Origin: Terriglobia bacterium
Lineage (GTDB): Bacteria > Acidobacteriota > Terriglobia > Bryobacterales > Bryobacteraceae
Direction: 5' to 3'
DNA length: 64,000 nucleotides
NCBI GenBank assembly: GCA_020073615.1
Contig: JAIQEX010000010.1
Location: forward strand, 1-64,000
In this document: one piece after another, positions 33,528-41,625 of the stretch
Layout: every line of letters begins with the position of its first letter
How positions within the stretch are numbered: the first letter of the stretch is position 1
Translations under genes and position numbers: made by a program
The notes under the pieces: model-generated
Databases searched by the model: none
Seen by the model: only the letters and a program-made list of their open reading frames with translations
Told to the model about the DNA's origin: nothing

Positions 33528-35477
33528 CTACCGCAAATTCTCGTTGAACCACGCGATCATCCGCACCAGGACGTCGCGCTGGTGCTCCGCCGTGTGGAAC
33601 ACGTGTCCTTCGTCGGGATACACGACCATCTGCGTCTTCACTCCGAGGGTCTTGAGGGCATGCCAAAACTCGTAGGATTGGGGCGGCGGGCACTCGCCGT
33701 CGCGGTCGCCCACGACGACGAGCGTCGGGGTCTTCACGCGCTTGATGAAGTTGATGGCGGAGCTCTTGGCGTAGACCGCGGGGTCGTCGTAGACTGACGC
33801 GCCGAAGTACGGGATCATCCACTGGTCGATGGCGTTCTCGCCGTAATAACTCTGCCAGTTGGCGATGCCCGCCCCGGCCATGGCCGCGCGGAAGCGGCCG
33901 GTCTGCGTCACCGCCCACATGGTCATGAAGCCGCCGTAGCTCCAACCCGTGAGACCGACGCGATTGGCGTCCACCGGTGCGGTGCGGATGGCTTCCTCGA
34001 CGCCCGCCAGGATGTCGCGCAGATCGCCGCCGCCAAAATCGGCCACGTTGGCGAGGGCAAACTTTTCGCCTTGCCCATAGCTGCCGCGCGGGTTCGGCAG
34101 CAGCACGAAGTATCCCTGCTGCGAAAGCAGCGTGGGGTTGAACCCGGGCCGCGGCCACGCCGGCTTCAGCGAGGAGGCCGGCCCGCCGTGCACCGCCACC
34201 ACCATGGGGTACTTGCGGTCCGGCGCGAAATCGCTGGGATAGAGCAGCCACCCCTGCACGCGAAAGCCGTCGCTCGTCCAGTGCAGGCTCTTGGCGTCTC
34301 CCCACAACGGCCGGCGCGCGCTGTTTTCGTGGGTCGCCTGTTTCCATTCGCCGATCGCCCCCGCCCAGATCTCCGGCGGCTGGCGCCACGAGTTGCGGAT
34401 CACCGCGCTGGCCTTCGCGTCCGCGGTCATCGAGATGCCGCTATCGTCGAAGGCCGGGTTGATGCTCTCCTCGCCTTGCCACAGCCGCTCGGCCTGGCCG
34501 GTGGCCGGGTCCAGGCGCGAAATGGCGCTGCCGCCGTCGTAGTGTTCAGTGAAGTAGAGTTGCTTCGCCTGCCGCGGCCAGGCGATATTGCTCGCCGAAG
34601 ACGCCATCCCCGGAGTGAGATTGCGCGCTTCGCCGCCGCCCGCGGGCACCGCAAAGATGTCGCCTCCGGTCGATCCTTCGTCGCTCATCAGGCCGCCGAT
34701 GAAGACGATCGACCGGCCATCGGGGGACCAGCGCGGCGCCGCGATCTGCTGCTGGACGCCGGGCTTGTAGATGGCCTTCATCTCGCCGGCCGCGGCGGAA
34801 AGGGTGTACAGTTGCGCGATCCACCAGTTATCGTCGCCCGCGCCCGCCGCGGCCGTGGCGGCGAAGGTCCGCCCGTCGGGCGACCACTCGTACTCGTACA
34901 CGTACATGTCCCGGGGCGAAAGTTGACGCACCGCGCCGGTGGCCGCGTCCACCACCGTCAGGCGCTGTTCGTAGATCTTCGATTCCAGGACGCCCGCATC
35001 CGGCGGCACCGGATCGAGCGGTCCCGCGCGGCGGGGCAGATCCTCAGTAAACAGGATGGCCACCTGCTTTCCATCCGGCGACCAGCGCGGGTCGTCCAGC
35101 AGGCCCTTGAGATGGGTGAGTTGGCGCGCGGGTCCGCCCTCGGCCGCGGCGATATAAAGCTGGAGCTGCTCCTTCTTCTCCCGGTCGGAAAGGAAGGCGA
35201 TCTGCTTCCCGTCGGGCGACCAGGCCACGCCGTGCTCGTCATAGGAGGCCTTGCCATCGCCCGCCGAAATCCGCCGCCGCGGGGCGAGGTAAATGGCGGA
35301 CTTGCCCTCCGCCAGCGCCTCCACGTACGCCACGTGCGCGCCCTCGGGAGAGATCCTGGCTTCGAGGAACTGCCGCGTGGCGGCGATTTCCGCGAGCGCG
35401 GGCTCGACCGGCGTTGCGGGTTGCGCGTGAAGCCCCCAGACCGCAATTAGTGCCGTGCAAAGGAAACGAACGTTCAT
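33528..35477 (-). CDS. Secreted S9-family (prolyl oligopeptidase/DPP-like) peptidase
   Basis: A 649-residue serine peptidase. The signal sequence MNVRFLCTALIAVWGLHAQ is followed by a beta-propeller built from TolB-like units (VAWSPDGKQIAFLSDREKK, PRWSPDGKQVAILF, YEWSPDGRTFAATA, PRWSPDGRSIVFIG). The alpha/beta-hydrolase domain holds the nucleophile in GLTGWSYGGFMTMWA, Asp in VVGDRDGECPPP and His in YPDEGHVFHTAEH. It likely cleaves peptides in the periplasm. It converges with the amidohydrolase gene, so the two are not in one operon. Confidence 0.9.
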   Translation of the reverse strand: MNVRFLCTALIAVWGLHAQPATPVEPALAEIAATRQFLEARISPEGAHVAYVEALAEGKSAIYLAPRRRISAGDGKASYDEHGVAWSPDGKQIAFLSDREKKEQLQLYIAAAEGGPARQLTHLKGLLDDPRWSPDGKQVAILFTEDLPRRAGPLDPVPPDAGVLESKIYEQRLTVVDAATGAVRQLSPRDMYVYEYEWSPDGRTFAATAAAGAGDDNWWIAQLYTLSAAAGEMKAIYKPGVQQQIAAPRWSPDGRSIVFIGGLMSDEGSTGGDIFAVPAGGGEARNLTPGMASSASNIAWPRQAKQLYFTEHYDGGSAISRLDPATGQAERLWQGEESINPAFDDSGISMTADAKASAVIRNSWRQPPEIWAGAIGEWKQATHENSARRPLWGDAKSLHWTSDGFRVQGWLLYPSDFAPDRKYPMVVAVHGGPASSLKPAWPRPGFNPTLLSQQGYFVLLPNPRGSYGQGEKFALANVADFGGGDLRDILAGVEEAIRTAPVDANRVGLTGWSYGGFMTMWAVTQTGRFRAAMAGAGIANWQSYYGENAIDQWMIPYFGASVYDDPAVYAKSSAINFIKRVKTPTLVVVGDRDGECPPPQSYEFWHALKTLGVKTQMVVYPDEGHVFHTAEHQRDVLVRMIAWFNENLR

Positions 35478-36278
35478 GGCAAACCGAGCTTATCAGATCC
35501 GCACCGCGCGCGGCCGGACCCACGGGAAGATTGGCGCCAGGTGGTAGCGCGGCGGCAAGCAAGCGGCGCCGCGCGAAGCGAGGCGCGCATTGCGCCCGAT
35601 GCGCTCCGGGTGGTCAGGCGTGCCGTGGAACGGCAAGGGGCCGAAGGCGCGATAGAACTACCGCGACCGGAGACACTGCGGCTGTAAGAAGGGGGTGAAA
35701 CGGGTGAGGATGTCGTCGCGGCGGCCGGGGCTTGCGGACTTATCGCCGGGCGTTTCCGGCCGCCAATGGTTTGAGCCGCGTCTTCGATGATCTAGGCCCG
35801 CTGGATGGCGGACATATCGTTGCCGATTCGACGCGTTGGCTCTCTGATACCCGATGGGACGGCAATCACTGCTCTCCGCTCTCCACAGGATGTGCTGGGA
35901 CCGCGATCCCAAGATCTCCCCGTCGACACCATCCATATAGGTGCATGCCGCGTGGCTTTAAAGGCCGCCGGGGAGTTCAGTACCACCTGAGTTGCGACGT
36001 TTGCTGGCCAGCAAAGAAACCTGTCGGGGCCGTGCGGTGGTGCGCAAGGCCTCTTTCACGATTTCACGGTAGCATGGCGGCTGCGGGCGGGTGGCGCGAT
36101 TGGCGGGCAAGGCGATGGAAATGAAGGCGAAAAAACTTGTGAACGGCTTCGCGCGCGGGGGAGAGGACGTCCGGATTCACCGGAGGCGGCGGCGTATTCC
36201 GGCATGCCGGCGTTGGGTTGAAGTGGAGCGGATCAAGGGCCGCGAGGATATATTACTGGATATAGGGAGGAATCCTCC
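35478..36278. other. 801-bp intergenic stretch, no supported gene
   Basis: Several short ORFs on both strands (for example 35805-35990 and 36091-36309) lack recognisable motifs or a convincing ribosome-binding site. The last 60 bases are probably regulatory for the TA pair that follows. They include an AT-rich inverted repeat around GATATATTACTGGATATAG and then GGAGG-AAT-CCTCC, which places the antitoxin ribosome-binding site in a small hairpin. Confidence 0.45.
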
Positions 36279-36581
36279 GTGCGCACCACGCCGCAGAAAC
36301 GAGCGCTGAAGCGATACCGGAAGCGCCTCAAGCAGCGGGGGGTGGTCCGGTTCGAGGTTCTTGGGCTGGACGCCGATCGCGAACTGATCCGGTCGCTCGC
36401 AAGGCGGCTCGCCAGCGACGGCGCTGAGTCGGCTCGTATTCGCGCCAGTGTCCGCCGGGCCATTGCCGGGGAACAGCCGGAAAAGGGCGGCATTCTCAAA
36501 GCACTACGCCGATCCCCTCTGGCCGGCGCCGAGCTGGATCTGAGCCGCCCGCGGACTTCGGGCCGCAGAGTCGATCTGTGA
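36279..36581 (+). CDS. VapB-like antitoxin candidate
   Basis: A 100-residue, strongly basic protein starting at GTG with GGGAGG upstream. RKRLKQRGVVRFEVLGLDAD is a beta-strand opening followed by helices RELIRSLARRLASDGAESAR and IRASVRRAIAGEQPEKGGIL. This strand-helix-helix layout resembles antitoxins paired with FitB-type PIN toxins. It overlaps the PIN gene by four bases (GTGA). The ribosome-binding site lies in a GGAGG/CCTCC inverted repeat, which may limit translation. Identification rests on size, charge and the coupled PIN toxin. Confidence 0.75.
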   Translation: MRTTPQKRALKRYRKRLKQRGVVRFEVLGLDADRELIRSLARRLASDGAESARIRASVRRAIAGEQPEKGGILKALRRSPLAGAELDLSRPRTSGRRVDL

Positions 36582-37006
36582 GCCGGAGCCTCCTCGACAC
36601 CAACATCATCGGCAATGTCACCAAACCCGTGCCATCGGAAGCGCTGGTCAAGTGGATGGCCGAGCAAGCCGACGCGGATCTGTTTATTTCTTCGCTGACA
36701 GTGGCTGAAATCCGGCGCGGCATACTGGAGAAGCCCGCCGGAAAGAAGCGCCGGGAACTGGAGCGTTGGTTTACCGGCCGCAAAGGCCCGCAGGCGCTAT
36801 TCGCCGGCCGAGTGCTCCCGTTCGACGAAAGGGCCGCCCTGGTCCGGGCGCGGCTGATGGCCGGCGGCACGGCGAAAGGGCAGCCCCGGAGCCCCCTCGA
36901 CATGATCATTGCCGCCGTGGCGGAAGCGAATGGCTGCGTGGTTGTGACCGAGAACGAAAGAGACTTCGCGGGCCTGAAGATCGTGAACCCCTTGCGCGCG
37001 AGTTGA
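36578..37006 (+). CDS. PIN-domain toxin (FitB/VapC-like)
   Basis: A 142-residue PIN ribonuclease. Acidic residues appear in the expected order: D7 in SLLDTNIIGNV, Glu in SLTVAEIRRGILE, Asp in SPLDMIIAAVAEA and the VVVTENERDFAGL segment, which is a FitB-type ending. The start GTG overlaps the antitoxin stop. Frame and motifs are intact, unlike the two TA modules that follow. Confidence 0.88.
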   Translation: MSRSLLDTNIIGNVTKPVPSEALVKWMAEQADADLFISSLTVAEIRRGILEKPAGKKRRELERWFTGRKGPQALFAGRVLPFDERAALVRARLMAGGTAKGQPRSPLDMIIAAVAEANGCVVVTENERDFAGLKIVNPLRAS

Positions 37007-37034
37007 AGCTGGGAAAGGTGCGGGTGTTGGCGGA

Positions 37035-37058
37035 GTAGGGTAGGCCTCCTGGCATGCC
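37035..37058. repeat. Solo arm of the dispersed GTAGGCCTCCTGG repeat
   Basis: GGGTAGGCCTCCTGGCATGCC matches the arms of the repeat between xfp and ackA. It lies between the PIN toxin and the HTH antitoxin. Confidence 0.6.
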
Positions 37059-37089
37059 ATCGCTCCGAAGGCGCGCAATCGGCCGTGGT

Positions 37090-37467
37090 TCACGCGGCAC
37101 CCTGCAGTGCCTTTGCAACCGTGTCCGGAAAGCGATCGATCACGGTCAGGTAGGCCCGTACCGGGCTCGGCGGTTGCGCCCCACTGCTTTCCCAATCCTG
37201 CAACGTGTGTACATTGAAGCCGTACCGCCTGGCGAATTCGGCCTGAGACAATCCCGATCTGCTGCGGATCGCTTTCACGTCCACCGGGCCCGGAAACGGC
37301 TGGAAGTTTTTTCCGCGAACCGCGCCGGCCGGGAGTTCCAGCGTTTCAGGGATGTCGGATGTATCGATATCCTCATCCCGCGCGTTCTGGAGCGCGAGCA
37401 ATTCCTTCTTCTGTTTCCCGGAAAGCGGTTTGCCGAGAAGCTCCTCTTCACGGAATCGTTTCAGCAT
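37090..37467 (-). CDS. HTH-type antitoxin of a BrnT module
   Basis: A 125-residue DNA-binding protein. The N-terminal half is charged and helical (LSGKQKKELLALQNARDEDI, DTSDIPETLELPAGAVRG). The C-terminal half is an XRE-type helix-turn-helix: VDVKAIRSRSGLSQAEFARR, YGFNVHTLQDWESSG, PSPVRAYLTVIDRFPDTVAK. This architecture commonly sits next to BrnT toxins. It overlaps the toxin frame by 20 nt. It appears intact although its toxin is frameshifted, so it may survive as an orphan repressor. Confidence 0.8.
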   Translation of the reverse strand: MLKRFREEELLGKPLSGKQKKELLALQNARDEDIDTSDIPETLELPAGAVRGKNFQPFPGPVDVKAIRSRSGLSQAEFARRYGFNVHTLQDWESSGAQPPSPVRAYLTVIDRFPDTVAKALQGAA

Positions 37468-37739
37468 AGAGTTTTCTTTCCTGACGTGTGGCGCGGCGGG
37501 CTGAAATGATCCGTACCGCCGCCTCGGCTAGTTCCTCGGTATAGGTGTGCACGACGGTAAGAAACAACAACGGGCCTCTCACCGACCCGATCGCGTGCCA
37601 CCTTTCCTCACCGTCCTCGATACGCTCGATAAACAGCAGGCGATTCGGGTCCTCGAACACAAGGGCCGCGGTTTCGAACGAAATCCCGTGCTTCGCGCGG
37701 TTGGCCTCATTTCTTGTTTTCGTCCCACTCGAATCTCAC
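37448..37739 (-). pseudogene. BrnT-family ribonuclease toxin broken by a one-base frameshift
   Basis: Read on the minus strand, GTG at 37739 gives VRFEWDENK and then a stop. One frame over, NEANRAKHGISFETAALVFE runs into the ORF-track protein (FEDPNRLLFIERIEDGEERW, VRIISARRATRQERKLYAE). Together they make a full BrnT of about 96 residues. Removing one A from the AAGAAATG run near 37711-37715 restores the frame. BrnT toxins are RelE-fold RNases. It may be a true null mutation or a sequencing error in the homopolymer. Confidence 0.78.
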
Positions 37740-38031
37740 ACATCTGCTACGATACGGAATTTCCGCATAGAAGCCAAGGCGGTCCTGGGATGCAGCGAAC
37801 TTTATGATGCCCTGGCGCGGATATCCCGGCCCCCAACTGTCCTCCTAACAGCCTTTCCGGGACATGAAGAAGAAGAGCTACTTTGACCAGTGATCCGGTC
37901 GATTCGGGCACAACCGGCCCACTCCTTGCGAAATTCCCGCCCGGCGCAGCTTCATAGCACGACGCCGGCCGAGCCGCTATACGTGGCTGGGCAGAATGAA
38001 CCGGCTTGCGCGACAATTGAAACTACAGGTC

Positions 38032-38361
38032 ATGCCGACGCTAAGCGATTTTGAGAAACTGCTGCCTACGCTATCGCCCGGCGAGAAGGCCCAGATCCTG
38101 AAGTGGGTGGTCCAGGAACTGGGGGACGCTTTTCCGGGGATTGACTCACGTTCCGATGTCTGCGGCGGCGAACCATGCATTGTCCGGACGCGGATTCCCG
38201 TTTGGCTGCTGGAACAGGCGCGACGCCTGGGCGCGAGCGAGCAGGAGTTGCTGGCGGCGTATCCCTCTCTACGCGCAGAGGACCTTGTGAACGCCTGGGC
38301 CTACGCGCGTTCCCATTCCGGAGAAATTGAAGCGCAGATTCGCGGCAACGAGGCCGCTTAG
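38032..38361 (+). CDS. DUF433 antitoxin-like protein
   Basis: A 109-residue protein. The N-terminal part (LPTLSPGEKAQILKWVVQEL) precedes the DUF433 winged-helix domain (VCGGEPCIVRTRIPVWLLEQ, ARRLGASEQELLAAYPSL, EDLVNAWAYARSH). DUF433 proteins are usually paired with DUF5615 PIN-like toxins. The remains of such a toxin start four bases after this stop. I chose the ATG at 38032 (MPTLSDFEKLL); the longer start at 37996 is possible. Confidence 0.83.
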   Translation: MPTLSDFEKLLPTLSPGEKAQILKWVVQELGDAFPGIDSRSDVCGGEPCIVRTRIPVWLLEQARRLGASEQELLAAYPSLRAEDLVNAWAYARSHSGEIEAQIRGNEAA

Positions 38362-38364
38362 TCG

Positions 38365-38433
38365 GTGGCCCGGTACTATGCAAACGAGAACATTGCGGCA
38401 CAGGCCGCGGCTGGAGCAGCGCTTGCGGGCTAG
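38365..38433 (+). pseudogene. Truncated DUF5615 PIN-like toxin remnant
   Basis: GTG at 38365 reads VARYYANENI, the characteristic start of DUF5615 toxins. It then turns into low-complexity Ala/Gln/Gly and stops after 22 codons. Normal family length is about 110-120. The sequence to 38566 shows no clear continuation in any frame. The toxin was probably lost by deletion while its DUF433 partner stayed intact. Confidence 0.65.
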
Positions 38434-38566
38434 GATTGGAGGGGACTTGCGCCCGTTCCAGTTCACCGTGAGTCAACGGCTACGAACCACGGTATTCGAG
38501 CATGGGACTCACCGACATCGGTAAGCTTGCCTTGCCAAAATGCGCGCGATGCGCTGAGATAGATCC

Positions 38567-39067
38567 ATGGCAGATTGGGTACAGAGACTATCGGACGTGG
38601 AGATGCAGTTAGATGCAGGACGGCGCGCCGTGGAGAGCAAAGCCGAAGAGCTCTTTGAGCAAATTATCGCCGAGATTGAGGCTTGCCTGACGTCTTTCAA
38701 CGAACGTCATCCTATAGGTCCTGATCTGGAGACTCTCGACATCGAAGATCGATTCAAAAACACCGCCTATGTTAAAAGGCAGAAGGGCGCTCTCGTTGCC
38801 ACAGTTTCTCGCAGAGCCCCCGATGCGCACTCACTTACGCTTGAACTTATTCCTGCGATGAAGGTGCTCCGCCGACGGCGAGACGGCCAGCAGGAGAGCG
38901 ACATCTCGATCAAAGCGGAGCGCTTGGACAACGCTCCGGCGACACCTGTTTGGCAGTTTCATTTCGTGGTGGATCGGAAGCTCTTCACAATCCCCGAACT
39001 GGCCCAGGCTCTCTTGGCTACAACCCTCTTCCGACGGGAAGTGCTCGATTCCGCTCAGAGCCAGTGA
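38567..39067 (+). CDS. Hypothetical protein
   Basis: A 166-residue soluble protein. The N-terminal helix (VEMQLDAGRRAVESKAEELF, EQIIAEIEACLTSFNER) is coiled-coil-like. A compact domain with mixed strands follows (FKNTAYVKRQKGALVATVSR, SLTLELIPAMKVLRRRRDGQ, VWQFHFVVDRKLFTIPELAQ). No signal, membrane segment or catalytic motif is visible. It may be a single-gene cargo of the accessory region. A hairpin follows the stop. Confidence 0.6.
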   Translation: MADWVQRLSDVEMQLDAGRRAVESKAEELFEQIIAEIEACLTSFNERHPIGPDLETLDIEDRFKNTAYVKRQKGALVATVSRRAPDAHSLTLELIPAMKVLRRRRDGQQESDISIKAERLDNAPATPVWQFHFVVDRKLFTIPELAQALLATTLFRREVLDSAQSQ

Positions 39068-39090
39068 GAGCATCCCAAACTAATCCGAGG

Positions 39091-39111
39091 GGACCGCTAG
39101 TAAGGCGGTCC
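39091..39111 (+). terminator. Hairpin after the hypothetical gene
   Basis: GGACCGC, loop TAGTAAG, GCGGTCC: a 7-bp perfect stem 24 nt after the stop, followed by a T/G-rich run (GTGTTCCGTGTGTTGTTG). It is a plausible weak intrinsic terminator. Confidence 0.45.
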
Positions 39112-39318
39112 GTGTTCCGTGTGTTGTTGACCGCCTCCCCGAGTCTGCATTACAGACGATTCGCTGCCCACGTAGTACATTTGGCTGATGCCGCGCGCTT
39201 GTAGGCCCTATTTGGGTGGGCGTCACAAGCGGCCGTTTCCGAGTCCAGCGCATTCGGCTCGGGAGGCGTTATGCTCGGGATCCTGCTGGGTGTGGTGTTC
39301 AGCGGTCACATCGTTCCG

Positions 39319-40152
39319 TTAAAACTCAACCTTGCTCAGGCGTGCCCGTGCCGCCTCAGTGTAAAAGCTGGGCTGTCCTCTTCCCGATTCGATGATCTTG
39401 TTAAGCCACTCCCTCGTGGAGGCCCAGTCTTTGCGGCTCCAATAACCCTGGGCGATCTGATACCTGAATGCCTGCAGATATGGGCTGGCCGGAAAAGCGA
39501 CCTCAAACTCTGCAAATGTCTTTAGCACCATTGGCATGTATTTGGCAAAGTTTGACTTCAGTCCGTAGCTGGATCCGTATTGACTCAGATCTTTCCAGCC
39601 TAGCAGCGCAAACAGTTTTCGCTGGTAGGCTAGCTCCGCAGCGTCTGAACCTGAAAATTCTGCAATTACCTTGTCATACCATCCAAGAGCCACTTCCACC
39701 ATAGGCATCCAGGATGAGTCTATTGTGAATTTCCGATCGCTTTCAGACCAAAAGTCCCCGTTTCGGATATAAGATTGTGCCACCGCCGAGGATACCGAGG
39801 AATCTGACGCCTTCGCGAACACCTCTCGTAACTGCGTCAACCTGTCCTTCAGTTCGGTTGCACGCTTTGACGTCGGATGATCCTTCACAAGCCGGGCCCA
39901 ATCGTCAACTGCCGTCGAATAGTTGCCCTCGTCAAATGCAATCTGCCCCATATAGTAGAGTGCCTCGGCCTTCGTCGTAGGCACAGTCTTTGGATCGTGA
40001 TAGAGTGCAATGAACACTTCCATTGCCTTCGGCTTGAGACCGTGCAGGTAATAGTCCTTCGCAAGTTCGAGCTCTTGCGCAGTTCCAGGGCGGGAGCAGG
40101 AGACAGTCAGCAAGCTAACAGCTGAAATATAGAAAAGGATATTCTTTTTCAT
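39319..40152 (-). CDS. TPR-like lipoprotein
   Basis: A 277-residue lipoprotein. The start at 40152 gives a signal MKKNILFYISAVSLLTVSCS with lipobox LTVSC. Helical repeat units follow, TPR/BamD-like: LELAKDYYLHGLKPKAMEVF, AEALYYMGQIAFDEGNYSTA, VDDWARLVKDHPTSKRATEL, YLQAFRYQIAQGYWSRKDWA. It likely acts as a periplasmic scaffold anchored in a membrane. Its base composition is visibly less GC-rich than the core genes, which fits the accessory zone. Confidence 0.72.
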   Translation of the reverse strand: MKKNILFYISAVSLLTVSCSRPGTAQELELAKDYYLHGLKPKAMEVFIALYHDPKTVPTTKAEALYYMGQIAFDEGNYSTAVDDWARLVKDHPTSKRATELKDRLTQLREVFAKASDSSVSSAVAQSYIRNGDFWSESDRKFTIDSSWMPMVEVALGWYDKVIAEFSGSDAAELAYQRKLFALLGWKDLSQYGSSYGLKSNFAKYMPMVLKTFAEFEVAFPASPYLQAFRYQIAQGYWSRKDWASTREWLNKIIESGRGQPSFYTEAARARLSKVEF

Positions 40153-40430
40153 CCGCGCACATCCAATGAAGTTTATAGCATGTGTCATGATCCGAGTCTA
40201 GGGGAGCGCGGGGAGGTGTCGAGGAGGAGAGCGTTGGGTGCGGCCGCACCGGCGGCTACTCAACGCCGTGGGTTTTTCTTGTAGGGTCGAATGGTCGCCC
40301 CCTCCTCCACAAACTGGCTCCGCTCTTGCGGAGGGCAGTTCAAGCCACCTTGGGATGAGTGGGCCGCAATGCCGACGAAGGACAGCGAGACGTCAGCACG
40401 GGTGACAATTACGGGATGCCGACGGCAGGC

Positions 40431-41381
40431 TTAGAGCCAGATCATTTCGGCGTAGGCAGTGAGCGATCCGATTTCGAAATGTATGTGATCCCGCGACTCG
40501 ATGAGAGCGGCCTCTTCGGGAGACGGCGGCACCCAGAGAAAACGATGCTCCTGCTGATAACTGAACCGAAAGTGTTTAAACAGCTGCACGGCCATTTGGT
40601 GCGGGCGAGCGAAGAACGGATCGAAATAGACCACCGGCGCAGCGATGAACGTCCAGCCGGGTAGCTGGGTGTTGACTGCGTTTTGTACCTGCGAGGTAAA
40701 CTCTTCTGGGCGTGTGATGACCACGCATGTTTCATCGAAGTCCTCGAACATTCGTGCCTCGCACGCTTCTGCCAGACAGTAAACGTAGAAGTCCGTTGTG
40801 GCCTGAAGTTCGACGAGTGTGTTGCCGAGGTATGGAACGTTCAAGTCAACGGCGCTGGTCCCGTTGGCGTCCTGCCGAACTCCCATGAACCGATGGGCAT
40901 CGATCGGATGTACATACGCCGCGACCCGTGCTTCATTGTCGGCTCTGGCGCGTCCCAGGCTCGGATCGCAGTAGAAGCTTGCTCGCGATATCCGGCCTCT
41001 TCCCTCAAGCAGGAGCGCCGCCATATGCTTCCGTTTTCCGAATTTCACCAGAATCGGTCCGGGCCAAGAGCGGTCAGCCAGTGCTCGAAGAGCCCGCCTG
41101 ACTCTTGGGGGCTTCGGAAGGTTAAGAGCGTCCAGCACGCCAGCTTGCCGGTGGTGAAATCCACGTATGGCCATCTCCTCAAGAACGTGCGCGAAATGTT
41201 CCATTTGGGAAGGGTCTTCGTCGAAGGGCTTAAGTCCGACTTTGCCGTCCGGCGTGTAAACCAACATGGCTGACGCCAGATCGCCAACCCGCGTGAAAAG
41301 GTCAGCGTTCGGCAGGTCGCGCATATAAGGGTCGCCACGATACTGAAGTCGCCAAGCCTCGTCCCGCCTCATCAGCGTCAT
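40431..41381 (-). CDS. Hypothetical protein, possibly DUF2971-like
   Basis: A 316-residue soluble protein with lower GC than the core genes. The C-terminal half has DFYVYCLAEACEARMFEDFD, ETCVVITRPEEFTSQVQNAV and SYQQEHRFLWVPPSPEEAAL. The YCLA, FED and QEHRFLW spacing resembles DUF2971-type proteins, which are often found in defence or accessory loci. I cannot confirm this by eye. No membrane segment. It lies downstream of the NtrC-like gene with a 244-bp gap holding no supported gene. Confidence 0.6.
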   Translation of the reverse strand: MTLMRRDEAWRLQYRGDPYMRDLPNADLFTRVGDLASAMLVYTPDGKVGLKPFDEDPSQMEHFAHVLEEMAIRGFHHRQAGVLDALNLPKPPRVRRALRALADRSWPGPILVKFGKRKHMAALLLEGRGRISRASFYCDPSLGRARADNEARVAAYVHPIDAHRFMGVRQDANGTSAVDLNVPYLGNTLVELQATTDFYVYCLAEACEARMFEDFDETCVVITRPEEFTSQVQNAVNTQLPGWTFIAAPVVYFDPFFARPHQMAVQLFKHFRFSYQQEHRFLWVPPSPEEAALIESRDHIHFEIGSLTAYAEMIWL

Positions 41382-41625
41382 TTCTTCAGGTTAAAGCACG
41401 CACGCACCGGTAAGACAGCGCCTGCGACCCTGCGCGTCCCTCAGACGTACTCCGCACCGCCCGCATCGAGAGGGATTAGTACCGGTAAGCCGGCTCCTGT
41501 CCTCCGATGCGCCAAGCCCGGGCGACCGCGGCCTTACGGCTTGTCGGAAAGCGGTGACAGGCAACGCTGTCCACGCACCGAAGAAGGCGCGGTTTGGGAC
41601 TGCGCAGCCAGCCACGGCTTTGCTC

